A stretch of 64,000 bases of DNA from Deinandra increscens subsp. villosa (lineage: Eukaryota > Streptophyta > Magnoliopsida > Asterales > Asteraceae). Positions 10,975-22,284 of the stretch are shown here, piece by piece. The notes beneath the pieces were generated by a model. It was not told the origin of the DNA, searched no databases, and was given only the letters and a program-made list of their open reading frames with translations. Within the stretch, counting starts at the first letter, position 1; every line of letters starts with the position of its first letter. A program made the translations under genes and the position numbers. The stretch is taken from the NCBI GenBank assembly GCA_039602395.1, contig JBCNJP010000006.1:16976952-17040951 (forward strand). Reading direction: 5' to 3'.

Positions 10975-11671
10975 ATGGCACCACACGAAAACACGAGGGG
11001 TAAGGGAAAGAAAATTGCCAACGAACAGTCATCATCCTCCAACCAACAAGGCCGTGAGCCTGAGCAGCCTGAGTACACTATTATGGACTTCCTTCGAGAA
11101 CAACACCTACGTGCAGATAGGTGCGTACCAGACGATTATAGATGGCTGAATCCGACAACATATTGGTTGCTTGATAGGTATCATGTGCCGAACAGGGTCG
11201 ACCTACCCTTTGATTTGTAGCGGGTCATTGCAGGACGGATAGCAGCTTATGACGATACCCTTGGAAAACTCGAACACGATTCCATCAGCAATCGCACACG
11301 CGATAGAGAAATCGAGCGATTGCAGGCTGATTAGAGGGAGCGGAATACCTACCACTACAACTTGTCTCAGGGGGTAATGGATATCCATGACAGGGTCACT
11401 AAGCTGGAGTCGCGACCCAATCCAGCAGATTTGAGCATAGACTGCATCAAGCACAACATCAGATTACTGCACTACAACATTCCAATGTAGCGCTTCAACA
11501 CTCCAACGCGGCACTAGCGGCACAGGTCGCCGCCCTCCAAGCTCAAATGGCAGCTTTGCAGGTCCAGGGAGCTCCTATTCATGAAGAAGAGGAGGAACCC
11601 TTCGAAGACGAACCTTTTGAGGAGGAGCCTCAAGAGGACATGGAGGAAGAACTAGATGTTATTGATCCATG
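10975..11671 (+). pseudogene. D first ORF (before gag), decayed
   Basis: Starts at the ATG of MAPHENTRGKGKK, 162 bp after the primer binding site. It is about 230 codons long: a basic N-terminus, a Trp/Tyr-containing middle, then Gln/Ala-rich heptads (ALQ repeats, about 11480-11570) typical of a coiled coil, and a very acidic end (EEEEEPFEDEP). It is interrupted by TAG codons at 11218 and about 11331 and by a frameshift near 11440. It has no zinc knuckle and I do not recognise it as gag. Element E also has a separate ORF between its primer binding site and gag, so this is probably the same kind of extra ORF. About 115 bp of AT-rich DNA follows before element C begins. Confidence 0.5.
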
Positions 11672-11786
11672 ATCTAATTTGTCTCCTTTATCTTTTATTT
11701 TGTTACTTCAAATGAATTTGACTGGGTGTTCATTTTATCTTGAATGTTTCAAATACTGAGATACCTTATGGATAGATTATATTTTT

Positions 11787-12155
11787 TGTTAGAGCATATT
11801 CCTATGTTAAAGTGTGTCTCGTGTATTGTATCTAATCTAGAGCATCTGTGTGAGTCATATAGTAACTGGCCATACCATATGCACCATCGTACCAGATGGT
11901 ACGGGCGTACCAAATGGTACGTGGGTGGTCCGCCGGCCAATTAGTAAGTGACTATAAATAGTTCGTTAGAGAGAGAGTTAGTTAGAAGTTCTGTCATTTC
12001 TACATCTTAAGTGTGTGTAACTGAGTGTGTAACTCTCTATCTCTAAACTTTGTGTAATCCTCTTTGTGAATCAATAAAGCGAAGCTTTATTTACATCGTG
12101 TTCATCATCGAATTACGGAATCATGTAGTAGTAAGATTGTCTCGTTAGATTTACA
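11787..12155 (+). mobile_element. 5' LTR of copia element C
   Basis: Begins TGTTAGAGC and ends ATTTACA, followed by a primer-binding-like site. TATAAATA at 11953-11960 and polyadenylation-type AATAAA at about 12072. Start and promoter region resemble the LTR of A (17274-17621); both carry GGTACG/GGTCCGC words. The preceding bases are a T-run, so the TSD is not informative. Confidence 0.85.
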
Positions 12156-12157
12156 AG

Positions 12158-12171
12158 TGGTATCAGCAAGG
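12158..12171 (+). promoter_or_regulatory. primer binding site of C (imperfect)
   Basis: TGGTATCAGCAAGG; the first nine bases match the initiator-Met complement and the rest diverge. Confidence 0.6.
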
Positions 12172-12379
12172 TTGCTCTACTGCTGTGATTTTGGTAATTT
12201 TTCGTATTTTTAGAGAGAGAAAGTGTGGGTTTTCTATGTTTTTCATCAAATTTTCACAATTCCGAGTGTTTCCGAGGTGAAAAATGAGTTCTGAGTGTTC
12301 CTGGAGGGTTTTCGCACATTTCTGAAGCAAATTCCGGTCGAAAACATCAAAATTCGCGAAAATCAGTCGAATTCTGCGT

Positions 12380-12650
12380 GGTCCGCCTCAAGAACAGTTG
12401 GTCCGCTGTTGGTTTGCCGGTGGTCCGCAAGGCAATCTTCATCCGAATTCTGGTCCGCTGAAACTGGTCCGGAAGGCAATCTTCAAAGTTGGTCCGTGGC
12501 GGTTATTGTCTGGTCCGCGGTACCATTTGGTCCGCCGTACCAAATTTGGTCCGCAGGTACAAATCTGGTCCGCTGAGATAACTTGGTCTGTTTCTGGTCC
12601 GCTGAGTTTATTTGGTCCGGAACTAGTCCGCTGAGAACAGGTTGGTCCGC
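12380..12650 (+). repeat. GGTCCGC motif array in the leader of C
   Basis: About fourteen copies of GGTCCG, most followed by C, at irregular 15-25-nt spacing between the primer binding site and gag. The motif also occurs in the LTRs of C and A and, densely and on both strands, upstream of the env-position ORF of A. Open frames over it come only from the repeated words. Confidence 0.85.
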
Positions 12651-12859
12651 TGGCAGAAAACATGTGTTCACTAAAACTGACGTTACTTGAGAACCGTTAA
12701 GAGTTACGGGAGCTAATACTAGTCAAAACGTTCGTCTCGACGAGATCTAGACGTTTACTAGACTAATGGCCAGTATCCTCCGGTTTGACCCCCAAAATCC
12801 GCTTGGAAGACGCCCGTTTTTCAGTTTGAAGTCTTTGTGTTCGATGTCGTAATTTCAAA

Positions 12860-15800
12860 ATGAGCGAGTTTCATGCATTTTCAGATGTTCAATCATCAAT
12901 GCAAGCCATGTTGAACTATGATAACGAGATAGGAACAAATCATAAAGTTCCTAAATGGCTTAGGTTGGAGGATTATGAGAATTAGAAGCAACGGTTTGAA
13001 TCATTCATTAATGCTCTTGACATTGATCTATTGAAAAACCGAGGTGGTGACCAAATACCTTGGTTGCGGAAGCAGATCGAGTCTTTGTGTAACTCATTTT
13101 TGTAGAAACAAATGAACACCCGGATATGAACACGATGGTGTTTGAGATGTGATGATGATGATGAGCAAAGCTAGTATAAACATGGATATATGAAGAACAA
13201 GATAGATAGATAAACAAGATGGAATGATAGATAAATAATGTTAACCGAAAGATTACATTTTACCTACCCCACGCATTCCCGGGTATCATGAACTTACTAG
13301 GTGAGTTCATGAACCCTCGACAAGCTTCAAAGAACCATGACTATTTCTCTCTCACTAGACATACATCATCAAGTCTTTCACATGAGAAAGACTTGCTATA
13401 TATACTACAAACTCACTAAGGGCATAATAGTAAAACTACCAACTAGTGACAATATTTAAACAATAAATAATATTCACTAGAGCCATCTTCTTTAGTTGAG
13501 TCTTGTGTCTTGAGTTGTCATGTTCTTCACCGTATTGTCGGTACGGTAAACATTAAGTGGCCGTTGAGTATTAATCACATCTATCCAAATCTAGTTGGCT
13601 CGGTATCTCAATTCCCAACATCTATGGATATCCATTGAACAAGATTATACATATCCTCAGGTAAATGGACAACCGGTTCAACGAAGTGATCTTGATGAGG
13701 AGCAAAGAAAAGTTTGTGCCCGAGAAAAGAAATGTTATGGAAATCTCACAATGGCCTTACCAAGAGAGCTTTTGCATCAATTCAAGAATTGCACAACATC
13801 AAAAACTTTATGGGATGCATTAAAAGATAGGTGTGCGGGAAATGAGCATTATAAGAAAAGTCGAAAGAAAGTTTTGTTAAAAGAATTGGACAACTTTCAG
13901 CACTGTGACAAAGAAAGTATTGCTGACTTAATTTCTAGATTTTCACATCTGATCAACGAACTTGAGGTTGTAGGAGTCAAGAAAGAAAAAGAGGAACTGA
14001 AAGAAAAATTTCTGGAAGCTCTACCGGAAAAGTGGGAGAATTTTGTTATGATGCTTACTAATGACCCAAATTACTCCAGTTGGTCATTCAATCAAGTTTT
14101 AAGCAAATTACAAGCTCGGGAAATGGAATTACTTGTGAAAAAGTCAGCAACTCCAACAGTTCAGAATCCTGAGATATATTTTGGAGAGAATTCTGCTACG
14201 ACACATGCAAAAACAAAATTAAATTCTGGTTTAAGTAGTAATCCACCAGTAACAGCATTTCTTGCTGGAAAGTCTAAAAATACTGGTTATTCTTCGGGTT
14301 GCAGTTTTACCATTCCTGATAGATCATCAAGCAAGTCTACTTCTAATCAAGCAACCGAAGATCTAGCTTCTTTGTTGGGTGCTTTCATATCATCTTCATC
14401 TGGCTCCATATTTAGTCAAATTGGTAATTTTGGTTTGGTTCCGGCGGATCTACAACAGATGGATGAGGATTAGCTAAATAAATTAGATTTGGATTGGCAG
14501 TTGGCTATGATTGCTGAAAGAGGAAGACGGTTTATAGGCAAACATTACAAGAATTCTATTATGGGTGGCACCAAACTGGGTTTAGACAAATCTAAACTAA
14601 AATGTTACAAATGTTCCAATTTGGGACATTTTGCTCAAGAATGCAAGCTATCTTCTTCTAAACCAAGTACTTCGGATAAGCATGATAACAATAAAGAAGA
14701 AAAGGCTTTAGTGACTGAGGGAGGTTATGATTGGGCTGCAGATTTTCTGGATGAATCTACACTCGTAGTTCATTCTGAAGACTGTTATGCATTGATGGCA
14801 AATATTGAGGTTGACTCGAGTGGATATGCATCTTAGACTATTAAATCTGAATCGAGTAAATCTGATTCCGAAGTGAGTGGGTATGAATCCGTGTGTGAAT
14901 TTTGTACTCAGAAAGATAGAAAGATTCAGGAATTGGTTCAAGAAAAGGAAAAGTTAGTCGTTGATAGGGTGAAGCTCAAAGAAGAGATAGAAAGTTATAA
15001 ACAGAAGGGTGAAGTTTGTGATGAGATGTTCAAGATGAATGAGAAGCTACTCAAAGAAAAGAGTGTATTGTTGAAAGACTTAGAAGATATTCGGAAACAG
15101 TTGTCAGAAGGAAGTATTCAGAATGATCTACAAATGTCACAACTTCAACATGAGAATGATGAGTTCATGACAAAAATTGTCAAGTTAACTTCAGCAAATG
15201 AAAAGTTGATAAATGAAGTTGCGGAATATAAGTTTAAAGCTAAAGATGTGAGTGAAGATTTTGAGAATCTATTTCAAAAATCCAAAGCAAGGGTGGAAGC
15301 ACTTAAAGCATCTAATGAGGAACTTCAGAAAGCTTTGGATGAAGTTACTGCTGACAGAACTAAATATTAAATTGTTCAATCTGAACTGAAAGACACAATC
15401 ATTACTCTGAAGAAAGACAAGAGCTTGTTAACCAGAAATGTTGAGATCTATAAGGAAAGAGGGGAGTAAGATTACAAAAGAAGTGCTTGCTGCTCATGAT
15501 GGTATGAGAAGAGAAAAATCGTTAGTTAACAGCACATCTGAGAAATTGATTCAATCAGAAAAGGTTCTTGCTGAAGCTCAAAAGACCATAGCCGATCTGA
15601 ATGTTGAAATCCTGGATCTAAATCGTCAATTGCATAACTTGAAGAATTCACATTCTTTTGCAAGTTATTTGTGTCAAGACGATAATTTCAAGAAGGTGTT
15701 TGGAGGTGATGATTTCAATCAGATTCCGCATCCAGTTATTCAAACAGAGTCTATTATTGATTTGAGCCCTTCGAATACAAAGCAAGATTATTCTGAATTC

Positions 15801-16803
15801 GTTGCTGAGAACTCTGACTTGAAGACATCAAAGAAATCCAAGAAGGTGATCGAAACAGAAGAAAGTTTGGTTGATAAAACACCACCATCGTTTGTTTCTC
15901 GTGGGTTTATGTCAGACGAGGGAGTCATTTCAAATGGCAAACAGGTTGAGCAAACTGAAAAAGAATTGAATGAATGAAAGTTGCTGCTAATTTGATGGAA
16001 GCTAACAAGCTAAAGGATATTAAAGCAGTATTCAATCAAGCTGCTAAAGCTTGTCCTTCGAGTTCTCATATTGATTTATCAAAGTTACCAGGTTACAAAC
16101 AGTCAGGTTTAGGTAATGAAGGAAAGAAGTTTGAAAAGAATATCAAGAAGAATATGCCCAAGAAAACTCCAAAAGAAAAGAAAGACACAAGCTTGGAACA
16201 ACTCTATTATTTGGCTCAAGTGTTCATGTCTATAATGGAAAAGGGGTTCGGAGGAAAGATTCAGAAGAAGGTTTCGTCTACAAGCTCTTCTAGAGAAGCT
16301 TAAAAAGTTAAGGATTCTTCTTTAACTGGATCAAATTCTACACCTCGGAGTCCTACTTCTCAATGGGTTCATTCTAATCGTTTTCAGGTTTTTGATAATG
16401 ATTTTTCTGATGACTTTGAGTCTGATGATAGGTATCATGCATTTCAGGACAAACCACAATCTCAACGATCTTATCGTTTATCTACCAGTGTCACCAAAAT
16501 GGACACATGGCAAAGGATTGTCCTGAAATGGCAAAAAGATCATATTCTAAGAAATCTGCCACAATTATCGATGAATCATGCATAATTTTTACTGAGTCCA
16601 CACCTTCCAAATCAAAATCTAAAAAGAAACAATTTTTCAAATTTGATTCAAGTGTTGGTGGTTCATCACATAATGATGACTCTGTTGTAAATGAAACAAC
16701 CAAAATGCAGTGGCGACCTAAGGTGGTCAGCAAGGCTGCAAATGATTTTGAGGAAGACACTGGTCGACCAGAAGCTGTATGCTTCAGGTCACTTGAATGC
16801 TAA
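12860..16803 (+). pseudogene. gag of copia element C, long coiled-coil form, decayed
   Basis: Starts at the ATG of MSEFHAFSD (12860). The retrotransposon gag core (UBN2-like; KTLWDALKDRC, FSHLINELEVVG, ALPEKWENFVMML) spans 13626-14200. A first CCHC knuckle CYKCSNLGHFAQEC lies near 14600. A long coiled-coil region follows (14873-15700), then a second, damaged knuckle ending CHQNGHMAKDC near 16485. The coding part is about 1,100 codons, much longer than common copia gags. It is broken by solo LTR S, by in-frame stops near 12984, 14471, 14834 and 15368, and by frameshifts near 15400, 15970 and 16310. Protease starts (AVADSG near 16880) but integrase and RT are absent: sequence passes straight to a post-pol spacer. 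Confidence 0.85.
13032..13620 (-). mobile_element. solo copia LTR S with TSD
   Basis: On the minus strand it runs TGTTGGGAATTG to GGTTTTTCA, 589 bp, flanked by perfect 5-bp copies TCTAT at 13027-13031 and 13621-13625. TATATATA at 13397-13404. There is no internal region, so it is the product of recombination between two LTRs. It splits the gag of C between two conserved parts; gag reads on after the right TSD. Confidence 0.92.
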
Positions 16804-17273
16804 TTTTTAAATCCAGTGTGCAGGTTTCTTCAAGAAGACCTATTGGTGATTGTGAAGTTCAAGCTTCAAGCAGTTGCTGATAGTGGAGTCTCCTGCTTAA
16901 CTTAAATTGAAAAGCTACATATTACAAAACTGAAAGTTTTTTCTGAAAGCTAAAAACTGAGAGGTATCAGTATCGATTGGTCAATTTTCTTTCTGTTACA
17001 TTCCGTATGTAGTCTAGGGGGAGAAATTTAAAAAACTAAAAATAGTGTCTTTGTGTTTTTGTTAAAATGAAAATCCAAAAATAGAGTTTTCATTTTAAGG
17101 GGGAGACGAAGGAAAAATACAAAAAACATTGAAAAACAGAAAATACAAAAACATTGAAAAACAGAAAATACAAAAACATTGGGAAATGATGGTACATTGG
17201 CTTACGTGTCTGACTCGTGGATAAATTAGATGAAAAAGTCGTAAGATCATTGTTCGATGTGCTTGGTAGGCTC
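16804..17273 (+). other. post-pol spacer of C, abutting the deleted pol
   Basis: Contains two polypurine-like tracts (AGGGGGAGAAA near 17018, AAGGGGGAGACGAAGG near 17097-17112) and a short tandem repeat of GAAAAACAGAAAATACAAAA-type units (17112-17180). The part around GAAATGATGGTACAT matches the minus strand of A just after its pol (about 22775-22810). C therefore lost almost all of pol. The stretch ends at 17273, where A is inserted (candidate TSD GGCTC, 17269-17273). Confidence 0.7.
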
Positions 17274-17621
17274 TGTATAAACACAGTATTGGATCTTGCT
17301 AGTGCATGATTAACATCGGAATTGTAACACATGAGGTAAATAATAGATCTTCGATTGATTGCAAGCTCAGTTATACAGAGAGAGATTACAGAGAGTAAAC
17401 ACACATGAAAACACACAGTTAAACTCACAACTCTCAACAACTAACTCTCTCTAACTGAGCTAAAACTATTTATACAAACTCTGTCCAGCGGACCAACTAA
17501 CCAGCGTACCAGATGGTCCGGCGTACCATCTGGTCCGCCTCTGGTCCGCTGAGACCAGAATACACAAAACTCTCTATTACATAACAAGACCTAGCACTAG
17601 ACGCCAAAGCTTGTTCTAACA
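17274..17621 (-). mobile_element. 3' LTR of copia element A
   Basis: On the minus strand, TGTTAGAACAAGC (from 17621) to GTTTATACA (17274), 348 bp. TATAAATA at 17467-17474. Several GGTCCGC/GCGGACC words at 17486-17552. Same family as the LTR of C but clearly diverged. Confidence 0.85.
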
Positions 17622-17635
17622 AACTCCCCCTTGTC
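17622..17635 (-). promoter_or_regulatory. polypurine tract of A
   Basis: Minus strand ACAAGGGGGAGTT directly before the LTR start, and only about 26 bases after the stop codon of the env-position ORF. Confidence 0.85.
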
Positions 17636-17661
17636 TCGTGCTAGTCTTCAGAAGCTTCTAT

Positions 17662-20600
17662 CTACGTTTTCTTCCAATGCTGAGTTCGGTTGTTCCCAAC
17701 ATGAATACCAAAAGCAAAGCAAACTCTGATCACTCTTTGAAATTGCAAAGCTTGTTCAGCATGCTCAATCTTGTATAGAATATTGGTGTGATAGAGTTTG
17801 TCTATATCAGCTTCAGACAAGTTGATCAACCACATTGGATCATACAATCTGATCACCTTGTTATCTTCTTTAACCACCACCACTGCTTCTCCAGTTTCTT
17901 CATCGTAATACCACCATCTCAAAGTCTTGATACAATCTTGTTCAAGCTTTTTCAAAGGAATTTTCTTCAGTTGAATCGGCTTCTTATACTTTAAAATCAC
18001 AAGTGGTTTTCCAGTAATCGGATGAATGTCAGTTGGATGATTAACATACTTAGGCCTTTGTGGAGTTAAAAACCTGAACTTGCCTTGACATTCTTCTATC
18101 AGCTTGTTCTTGATGATCTCAGCCAACAAATTATTTTCATGATTCAAGAATGGCCTTCTTGACAAATCTCTCACATCACAAACCGGTAAAGTATTGAATC
18201 TTGTAGCTTTCTTCAAATACATCACCCCAAACTCCTTTTTAATTGCATAACATTTTAGTTCAGAGTCGTACATCCAACTTATTATTCTACCAGTAGCTTC
18301 ACCACCCTTTCTGTCGAAATATTTCTTTTGATCAACAATCTTGGTCGGTTTTACTACTGGCATCTTCTTGGCTCTTTGTTCTTTCAACCAAGCATCAAAC
18401 AACATCTTCTTCTCTTCTTCCTCTGATAACTTTTCAGATTCATTTGATTCTGGTTGTTCAGTTTCAGACTCTTTCTTCTTCAACTCCTCTTCTACTTTTT
18501 CTTCATCATCATTACCAAAGAAATTGAAACCTCCAGACTGATCATCAGCAGAAAAATTTCCATAAACCTTAGGATCATCTGGATATTCTTCAGCTGTCAT
18601 ATCTTCTACTTCTACATGCTCTTCTTCAAAATCCATCTTCTCATCAGAATTTTCGTCTTTATAAGAATCAACAAAAGAAACTTTATCTACATCATCCACA
18701 TTTAATGCAAAAATAGCCGCCAATTGCTCTTTTGAATATGGATTTATAAATTCTCCTTCTTTCAGCTCAACTCTAGAAATTGGAGTTACATCATATACTT
18801 CTTTCTCTGAAGACTCCCCCTGAGCAGTAGCAGATGGTTCAGCAGCAGCATACGAAGTTCCCGCTGCACCAGCACTAGAACCATTACCACCAACTCCTCC
18901 TTCAGGATCTGGATCCTCATTCAAATATTTCATTACATCATCATCATCTTTACAACTTTCCTCGGGATCTGGTCTTCTCTCCCCCTGAGCAGGTAAAGCT
19001 TTGAGCATCAAATCTAACTGCTCACCAAGAGTAATAGAAAGTTGTTGCAGTTTAGCAATCTCACGATCCTTTTCTTTATCCCGAGACTGTAATTCGGCAA
19101 TTTCACGACCCTTTGCCTGATCTCTGGAAACCAACTCCTTTACTAAATTCTTCAGACCCCTGATCTCAGCATGTTGCTGGCGATTAGTGGATTCTAACTC
19201 ATCGAGTCGTGTTTGATGTAATGCTAGTTTCAGATCAGTAGAAGAGATGGTAGATGTTGTAAAAGCAACTGTAGTAGATGCAGATGCAGTAGTGGAAGCA
19301 GAAGCATAACTTGAAGGCTTTCGGATAATCAACTTTCGTACGGGTGGAATACTAGAACTTTGAACAGCAGCAGATTTTGTGGTTGGCTGAACTGGTAGAG
19401 AAGACTGAGTAGACACTTTCTGCTTCTTACTTGGTGGAGTAAGACCTGACTTCCTGGCATCAGCAAGAAACGAACCCTGCTTCACTGGAACATTTGGCCG
19501 AGCCATATGTTTAACACGCTTGCCAGTTCCCACCATAGGAGCTTTGCCTTTATCCACTGTTCTTGTCTTTGTAACAGGTACCTCCAAACCAGGAGAATAT
19601 AATGGATCATCATCTTTATCCTCGACCTGTTTGGTTCTAGTCTTATACATTGAAGTATCCAGATTTTGAGACTTCAAGTAATCGATGTGTGCCTTAGAAC
19701 CTTTCTTTACTGGAATTTCTCTGATATTATGTAAGATTGTAACATAACTACCAGAGTCTGAATCAGTATCAGACGAACTTTCATTAACATCACTATCAGA
19801 AACATCAACAACATCATTCATTTCTTTATCCTGAGTAGTTACAGTTTCAGGTTCATTGACATTCTCTTCAATAACTTGCTCTGGTTGTTGTTGTTGCACA
19901 GGTGCTTGATTTGCTTGAGCATCATGCTCTTCTTCTTCATCCTCTTCAATCTCAATTGGAAAACCTTTGTCATCATAGATCAATTCGTCATCTGAACTAT
20001 CTGAATGTCTTGCTGCACCATTAGCAGGAGTTACATAGTTAGGATCAGCAAGATGACCAATTAACTTCTTAACCGGTGGAGGAATATTGTTTCCTTTTCG
20101 CTTTTGATAAACCGGAATTTTGCCTACCGCAATTTGATTCATATGCTTCATCACTAATATTGCAGCCTGATTCTTCGGAAGATTTGGATGAAGTTCATCC
20201 AAGATCATTTGTAAAAAACCGCGGATACATCAGACTATTAACTTGTTTTGTCAATATGTTCTCCTTCATGTAACTGAAAATCCATCCAGAAAAATTAAAC
20301 TGCCTGTTCATCACCAAAGCTGCAAAAAATGATAATACTTTCAAATCAAACTCCTCTTGACCTCGTGTTCTATTTCCAAAACACTTGATAATCACATGCA
20401 TTAGGTATTTGTATGGAGGACTTAAATTTGCCTTTAGATACCATGAAACATACAATTGTCCATCATATTTTATTCTTCGTAACAACGCCACCAAGTCAGC
20501 TTCATCAAATTCCATTGGAAAATCAGCTTGATCATTTAGCCTTAAAACCCTTCGTACATCATCCTCAGATATAACTATATCCGTTTGAAGGATTCTTGCA

Positions 20601-20815
20601 CGAATAACTGAAGGAACCACAGAACAGTCTACCTGAGCCGAATTCCAAAACATCACAAGTAAATCTTTATAAGGTGTACACATATGAGTCGCAGCATAAC
20701 AAATTCGCGATCTTCTCATGAAATCAAAGATGCCAAGAAAATGAGGTTTCCAACGCGCTGAAGCATTTAGAAAGGCACAAACATTATGTTCTCCTTCTGA
20801 TTTAAAATCTGCCAT
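17662..20815 (-). CDS. env-position ORF of A (about 1,050 codons, one frameshift)
   Basis: Located between pol and the 3' LTR as in SIRE/Maximus elements. Start chosen at the ATG of MADFKSEG (20815), two bases after an acceptor-like CAG. The N-terminal domain is about 200 residues (FWNSAQV, ISEDDVRRVLRLNDQA, MNRQFNFSGWIFSYM) and homologous to B1. One frameshift near 20205, next to a T-run, separates it from an 848-codon frame starting MILDELHP. That frame has an acidic Ser/Thr-rich region, a coiled coil near residues 325-410 with a duplicated RDxxKxREIAxLQ unit, an acidic linker, and a conserved C-terminal domain (DIHPITGKP, WWYYDEETGEAVVVVK, RLYDPMWLINLSEADI). No signal peptide, furin-type site or membrane helix is evident, so it may be structural and not an envelope. 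I remember homologues as common in Asteraceae gene models. It is the best-preserved coding region of A. Confidence 0.8.
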
Positions 20816-20842
20816 ATCTGGAAAAATCACAAACACAAACAT
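20816..20842 (-). promoter_or_regulatory. putative splice acceptor before the env-position ORF (A)
   Basis: Minus strand GTGTTTGTGATTTTTCCAG (CAG at 20820-20818), then AT and the ATG at 20815. Position and sequence parallel the B1 acceptor. Confidence 0.5.
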
Positions 20843-20938
20843 CCATTAAAATCATAAGATATAATTAGAATTACTTACGAGCCACTCCAATATTACTTGA
20901 AACACTCAAACGATTAACATTTTTGAAAAATTTGATCT

Positions 20939-21187
20939 GCGGACCATTTGCGGACCAAAATTGGTCATGCGGACCATGTGGTCCGGCGGACCAGATACAT
21001 TGACCGCGTACCAGATTAAACCATCTGGTCCGGCGGATCATTTTGCGGATCAAATTAGTCACGCGGACCATCTGGTCCGGCGGACCAGAATGTTGACCGC
21101 GTATCAGATTTAGTCAAACGGACCAGACGCGGACCAATTCAAATTTGGTTCAAAAGTGGTCCGCCGCGGACCATGTGGTCCGGCGGA
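20939..21187. repeat. GCGGACC / GGTCCGC array upstream of the env-position ORF (A)
   Basis: More than fifteen copies on both strands, several joined as near-palindromes GGTCCGGCGGACC. The motif is the same as in the leader of C and in the LTRs of A and C. Confidence 0.85.
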
Positions 21188-22284
21188 TGAACAGTTCACC
21201 GAAGAGTCGTTTTCAAATTTTATACACCAAATAATTTTGATTTTGAAATCGCAGATTAACGATTTGTTCTAGACACTATTCCGACCCAGTACATGTCTTT
21301 GAAACCTGTTAATATCAACAACAACCCATTTAACCCCGTTCAAGACGGTTTTTGCAAAAAAACCGAGACTTAAAACTCAAACATAAACCAAACGAGAGCA
21401 CCAAATTGCAAATAAAGACCATTAATAGATGCGTAATTGAAGCACCTACCTGTAGCAACAAGAATCACACGCAACAGTTCGTTAACCAGAGAGAAATCGA
21501 AGAAAAACTAGGAAACTGAATGTTAGGGTTTTTCAGAGTGAAAAGGGAGTGGTCCGCGGGTTATGAAAACCCCAGATCAAATTTGTCTATTTATACGCAA
21601 TGTGGGCCGCCGAGCGTACCATATGGTCCGCCATACCACAATAAAGACCATTTTACCCTTAAACTTTCAATTCTCATATTTTGCACCCGAAACTTCACCA
21701 TTTTCAAATTTAAAAACATGATGAGCTGATTTTAGCATCGATTGTGGTTCTTTCATCAATAAATTGCCATATCTAAATTCAGTCGATCGAAAATTAAGCA
21801 GAATGAAAATATTTTTTCCTTTTATCAAATTTATATCAAAACACACCCAAAATCTTTTTGATTTTCCGAACTTATGCTAAAACTCACCAAAAATCTTTTT
21901 GAAATTTTCTGAAATAACAGCAATATAGAAACAAGAAATGTAAATGCGATAAGTTATGTTTTTGTGACAAAGATCACAACGTAAGATCATATCAGTGAAA
22001 TGCACTTAACTCATTTCAATTTCAATCTATTCAGCATGCAAGTCAAGCAGTTCACGAATACAACATTTTCATGTATATTTCAGTCAAATCAAATCAATGT
22101 TTACTGCTTTCTGATATGAATTAGGTATATTTATCATGCATAGAAATCATGGTACCCACAAATTCAAGCAATTTGAGAATCTGATTTATTCTATTTTTCT
22201 ATTTTTTCCCTTTTCTTATATTCATTCATGAATATTTACAGATTTAAGTCGTTCATAGTGTTTCATGCAAAAAGAAAGCAGAAC

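Noticed and set aside
12398..12671. Frames rich in Gly-Pro-Leu and Ser-Ala-Asp repeats
   Set aside because: Translations of the GGTCCGC array.
13008..13217. Minus-strand 69-codon frame
   Set aside because: Lies in the solo LTR S; no similarity to any element protein.
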